NCBI RefSeq assembly: GCF_020379485.1
Contig: NC_063439.1
Location: 22,382,098-22,446,097 of the forward strand
DNA length: 64,000 bases
Reading direction: 5' to 3'
DNA from: Brassica napus
Lineage: Eukaryota > Streptophyta > Magnoliopsida > Brassicales > Brassicaceae
The position numbers and the translations under genes were made by a program. Under the pieces are notes generated by a model. That model was not told where the DNA came from. It did no database searches and saw only the letters and a program-made list of their open reading frames with translations. Within the stretch, counting starts at the first letter, position 1. Each line of letters starts with the position of its first letter. This document shows, in pieces, positions 59,696 to 64,000 of the stretch.

Positions 59696-61668
59696 TTAGG
59701 AACGAGCTCTCTTGTTGCTGCAAGATGGGCACTTGTACTGCTTGATGTGCTCAGCTCTGGCTGGTGTTATCTTCACACACTTCCCATGGAACCAGTTCTC
59801 ACAGAGGTCACAGCAGATCCAGAACTCATCGGCGGCATAGCTCTCACCACATGCCCCACACTGTGTTTCCCCTTGCTCATCATCATCATCTTCATCCTCC
59901 TCTTCCACACCTTCCTCTTCCTCTTCATTGGGCTCTGGCTTTGAGTATTTGGGCTTAGGTTCTGATCCTCTCTGTAATTTTAAAAGGGATTTTTAGTAAG
60001 TTGGACAAAAGAACAGTGCACTTAAGAAACAAAGCTTGTTGTTACCTTGGAGTTTGACTTGGATCTGTTGCTGCTGTTGTTGGAAACAGATGATTTCTCC
60101 TTTGATGCTTTCTTTGCAGTGCCAGCCACAACCTCAAATATTGATGGGAGGTCATTCATCATATTGAACAGCCGTTTCCTGCAGCAACAAAAAAAAGTGG
60201 AAGAACATCAATCACAGAGAGCTGCAACTGTGAAGGAGTAGAACACAGACGCAAGAAGATACATTACCTATCAGCTTTGTCAAATCCAAACCTGGCTCCG
60301 AAAAAGAAAGCAACAGCAAGAAGCCATGCATCACTGTGGACAGCAACAAGGGACAGCCAATCCTTTTCCATCATCCCGTCTCTGGCAAAGTTGATACCCA
60401 AGACAGGCTCCGGGAGCTCCGGGGGAACCTCTTCAGCTGGTAGATTCACTTCCCAGTGCTCATTCGGGTGCCCATAAAGGCACAGGTTCTCCTTTTCTAC
60501 AATCACAAGAGGAAAAAATAAGGAATATTAGGAACTGATTCTTTGCTTGTTCATAAGTTATTAATAAACAAACAACCAATTATAGGGGGATAGTCCAACA
60601 GTCCCTAGTAAGATACGACTTAATCAGAAAAGACCAGGCTGTAAGTAAGCAGATAATCAAGTTGCCAATTTTCAAAACACAAGTTAAAAAATCTCATAAT
60701 GGAAAGAGCACTAAAAACACCAAGACGAGTGACATTAAAAGCAAAGAGACAACGATTCTCTTGACTCATTCAATTTCATCAATACAGCTAGGCAAGGAGA
60801 GCAACACAAACCGTGACTTTAGTTACAGCGTCAAGCTGTTATGTTCAGAGACTCTAAACAGTGAGGAACAGAACCAAGAACTGGTTACTTGTTGACTTTA
60901 AACAATGACCAACACAAAGAACTCACACAAACAAATAGAAGTCTACAAAGCCCCAAATCTGTTATCTCTCTCCCCTGAAGTTATACTATTCAAACAAATC
61001 GCATTCTCATGCCATCAAAAATTCGGATTCTAAAACCAAACGAGAGTTCACAAAAAGAACATTAGTTTTGAAAACCAGTATTCAAAAATCAAAACTTTAC
61101 TCCGCTATCAAGCAGAACTCAGAGAAATCTAACAGAATCAAAAACAGAGAAAGAGAAACTATCAAACCCCTAATGCATCATTCAACACTCAGCTCCAAAC
61201 AAAGCACAACAAAGACAAAGACTTTCGTCAGCCGAAACCAATTCCACAAATAAAAACCAAAACTTTACTCTTCTATAGCTCATAATTTACAGAAACTATC
61301 AAAAACCCTAATGCATCATTCAACACTCAGCTCAAAACAGAGCACCACAACGAAGACAATTCAAACAGAATAAAAACAGTGACTTTCGTCAATCCCACAA
61401 ACAAATCTCTGAAGGTAAACACTCACCAGGATCACAAAGTCGGTAAAACTCCTGAACATCTGCGAAAAAGCCAAATCATAAAGTTGAGATTTTTAACGAC
61501 AATGGAAGAAGAAGAAACAAAACGAAGAGTAAGTGTTGATAGAAACCAAATATTACCAGTGGTTAAAGCCTTAATCATGCCATTCCTACGACCCTTAAAA
61601 TCCCTAAAAACCTCCTCCACCGTGCGTGGGTTGTACGCGGCACCACCACCGTCGCCACCTCCGTCCAT
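59696..61668 (-). CDS. AL4: Alfin-like PHD-finger chromatin reader
   Basis: 260 residues from five exons (61668..61557, 61459..61427, 60496..60268, 60178..60046, 59971..59696). Colinear with AT5G26210. The N-terminal Alfin domain spans [16 protein letters not shown] to [13 protein letters not shown]; an acidic linker follows; the C-terminal PHD finger [20 protein letters not shown]...[25 protein letters not shown] has all C4HC3 ligands and aromatic residues for H3K4me3 binding. Intact. Its 5' end has GA/CT tracts (61720..61800) typical of plant housekeeping promoters. Confidence 0.95.
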
Positions 61669-61899
61669 AATCTTTACACAGAAGTAAGTATTTTGACTTG
61701 CCCTGAAGAATTGTGTGCGTGAGAGAGAGAGAGCGGACACTAAAAGAATTAAGCAGATTTAATAAGAGGAGGATGAGTCCGCAGATGAGAGAGAGAGAGA
61801 GAGGAATCCGATGGGGAAAGGAGCACGAGAGAGCGTTACTTTACCAACCTATAAGATCTTAACACGTGTGTTGTTTCGTTGTCGCCTGAGCGCCGGCGA

Positions 61900-63760
61900 T
61901 GACACGGGAACCTCCTTTAGTTATGTTTTGGGTTAAATTTTATAATTGAAAAATATGTTTTAAAATAGCAACACAATCTATAAGAATTATCTTAAGTTAA
62001 TATTATTAATAAAAATTCGCTTTTGATTATATAATTAATAATATTTAAAATTTATTAAGGGTAATATAGATATTAACCGCTCTAATTTTTAACGTGAGAG
62101 TTCTATTGCAAAAATTTACTTCGTAATGGTATAGATAAATGAATATATTAGACCGTCTTTTTAGTTTCTTCATTTTCGATATATACTTTTTCGTATCTTA
62201 TATGAGATTCTGAATTTATCTGTTTTGTTTGCGTCAAAATTTATTTTGTGAATATGCTGTCAAACAACAAGACTAATGGTTTTATGGGTTGAAGGTTTTT
62301 AATAGATTATCAAAATTTTGGTCTTTAAGTTCTGAATTTATTTTTTTGTTCGAGCTAAAATTTATTTGTGAATATGATATTAATATAGTAAATTAATGAT
62401 TTTTACTTGTTTAAGATATTTTATTACATTATCGAATTTTTTTTGTTTTTAACGCCAAGTTCTTTTTGGTAATATATGATACGATAACTGTGATGTTATT
62501 CTTAAGTTTTTTATTATTATTATTCTCATCTAATAAAGCTGTTAACATGAGATATAAAGTTTGTTTGTCTTTCACGCTAAAATTTATTTGTTAACATGAT
62601 ACTAAAACAATACATTTAACGATTTTGTTTTATGTTTGAGATATCTACTGATATCTACTAAATTTTCAGTTTTTCGCCCCAAATTGTTTTGGTAACATAT
62701 GATACCATATTTGTACAGTTTTATTTTAGACTTTTTTTAGTTTTTTATTTTAAATATTTTTTATCGTCTTAAGTTTTTGTATCGATAGTTTAATTTAAAA
62801 TTTTATAAAAAACTAAATCGAACTAACATATTCTTAATACTGGTGATGCAGTCTGCCAAACTAAAAAAAAAAAATTAATATACTAACTTCCATAGTTTTT
62901 ATTATGTTATATAACTAAGGTAACTATGACATATTTTGGCTATATGAATAATATTGTAATTGAATAATCTTTTCATATTGCAATTATTCTAGGAACCTCC
63001 TTTGGTTATGTTTTGGGTAGTAGTAATAGTAGTGTGTTTTATGGTTTTCAACTTTTGTGTTTGAATTTGTTTTATTGGATTGTAGAAACCATCAGTTTCT
63101 TTAGTATCAAATTCTTTTCAGTAGTAGATGGATTAAAGGAATACATTGGACTGCTTTTTTTTAGCTTCTTAATTTCTGATATTTTTCTTCTTAGTCTAGA
63201 TGGTTTATATGAGATTATAATTTTTTTTTGGTCGCGCCAAAATTACTTTCCAAATATAACATCAAAACAGTAATATTAAAGGTTTTTATGTGTTTAGAAT
63301 ATTTTATTAAATTATCGAAATTTCATGTTTTTAGCACTAAGATTCTTTTGGTAAAATATGATATAATAGTTATGGTATTTTTTTTCTTAGTTCCTTTTGA
63401 TATATTTTTTCTTTTCGTCTACTAAAATAGTTAACATGAAATTTTAAACTCATTTTTTGCGCCAAATTTTCCTTATTAACATGATACTAAAAATATAGGT
63501 TTAATGTTTTTTGTTTTTATTATTAAGATATTGATCTATCAAAAATTTAACTTTCGCGCCAAATGTTTTGGTAACATATGATACCATATTTGTGTTGTTA
63601 TTTCATTTTATCTTAATCACTTATTACTAAAAAAATCAGTTTTACATAATATCAAATTTTGATATTAATAAATTAATTCAAAATTTCATAAAATACTAAA
63701 TCGAACTAACATATTCTTAATACTGATGATATGGTATGCCAAAAAATATACAATAATGTT
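61900..63760. repeat. Diverged direct duplication, AT-rich, about 0.9 kb units
   Basis: 61905..62860 and 62993..63745 share landmarks in the same order: GAACCTCCTTTRGTTATG at the start, ATATTTTATTACATTATCGAA-like text, GGTAACATATGATACCAT (62690, 63570) and CTAAATCGAACTAACATATT (62813, 63696). Each unit also contains internal repeats with GCCAAAATTTA. Not coding. Could be remnants of one repeated transposon or a local duplication. Confidence 0.6.
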
Positions 63761-63769
63761 TCTAAAATT

Positions 63770-64000
63770 TACGAACTCAACATTGATTATTTTTTATGTT
63801 CTCTTTTATATTGTTTGAAATTCAGAAGAATTCCTAAAAATTATCGAGGTCTGCTATATTTGGTAGGTCTAGGTTAGCTTGTGCTCTTGAATTTTTGCTC
63901 TTATCTTCTAACAATCATTCAGATAATCTATATATTTTGAATGTTAAAATGTCTATAGTTTATATTTTATACACTAAGGTCCGAGCCTGTCCTCACCACA
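63770..64000. other. Unassigned sequence at the right edge
   Basis: AT-rich, no coding or repeat feature recognised; truncated by the window. Confidence 0.4.

Overview
The window is plant nuclear DNA from the mustard family, most likely a Brassica or Raphanus relative. Genes have short GT-AG introns, intergenic DNA is AT-rich, and the non-repetitive genes follow the order I recall for Arabidopsis thaliana chromosome 5 from about AT5G26010 to AT5G26210: PP2C, ferrochelatase 1, MIR860, class IV histone deacetylase HDA2, S1-family secreted proteins, a proline-rich protein, a Bud32-type kinase, MIR156F, a PMI1-related protein, WRKY50, an RNA m5C methyltransferase (here a pseudogene), a mitochondrial carrier and an Alfin-like PHD protein. 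The locus numbers come from memory and protein similarity; no database search was run.

Layout. 1-7.1 kb: PP2C (3' part beyond the left edge), FC1, a MIR860-like hairpin just behind FC1, and HDA2, which uses a GC-AG intron. 8-13.7 kb: three S1/SPH genes on the minus strand and one proline-rich cell-wall protein, with a LINE 3' fragment between. 15.6-19.6 kb: an apparently intact NRG1-type helper NLR (RPW8-NB-LRR, 5 exons, 821 aa) followed by a broken, 5'-truncated tandem copy. 20.1-25.3 kb: a nearly intact PIF/Harbinger transposon (TTA target duplication, terminal inverted repeats) carrying a Myb-like ORF1, a GRF zinc-finger membrane protein and a DDE transposase with one nonsense codon. 25.7-26.8 kb: Bud32/PRPK kinase.

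27.8-50.4 kb is an accessory, transposon-rich block: LINE fragments, two arrays of one 27-bp minisatellite family whose core is a consensus E2F-binding site (one inside a Tourist-like MITE), a TRIM retroelement nested in a LINE, nested Helitrons and an RBR ubiquitin-ligase fragment. Inside this block MIR156F has become a tandem cluster of three precursors with identical mature miR156.

50.5-61.7 kb returns to ordinary genes: PMI1-related, WRKY50 (WRKYGKK variant), a decayed NSUN-type methyltransferase, a mitochondrial carrier and Alfin-like 4. The right end (61.9-63.8 kb) is an AT-rich diverged direct duplication.

The genes form no operon-like unit. Themes that recur are immunity (NRG1-like, WRKY50), plastid function (FC1, PMI1-related), chromatin (HDA2, Alfin-like) and developmental small RNAs (MIR156, MIR860). 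The strongest candidates for something new are the MIR156 triplication, the E2F-site arrays, and the GRF-membrane protein within the Harbinger element.
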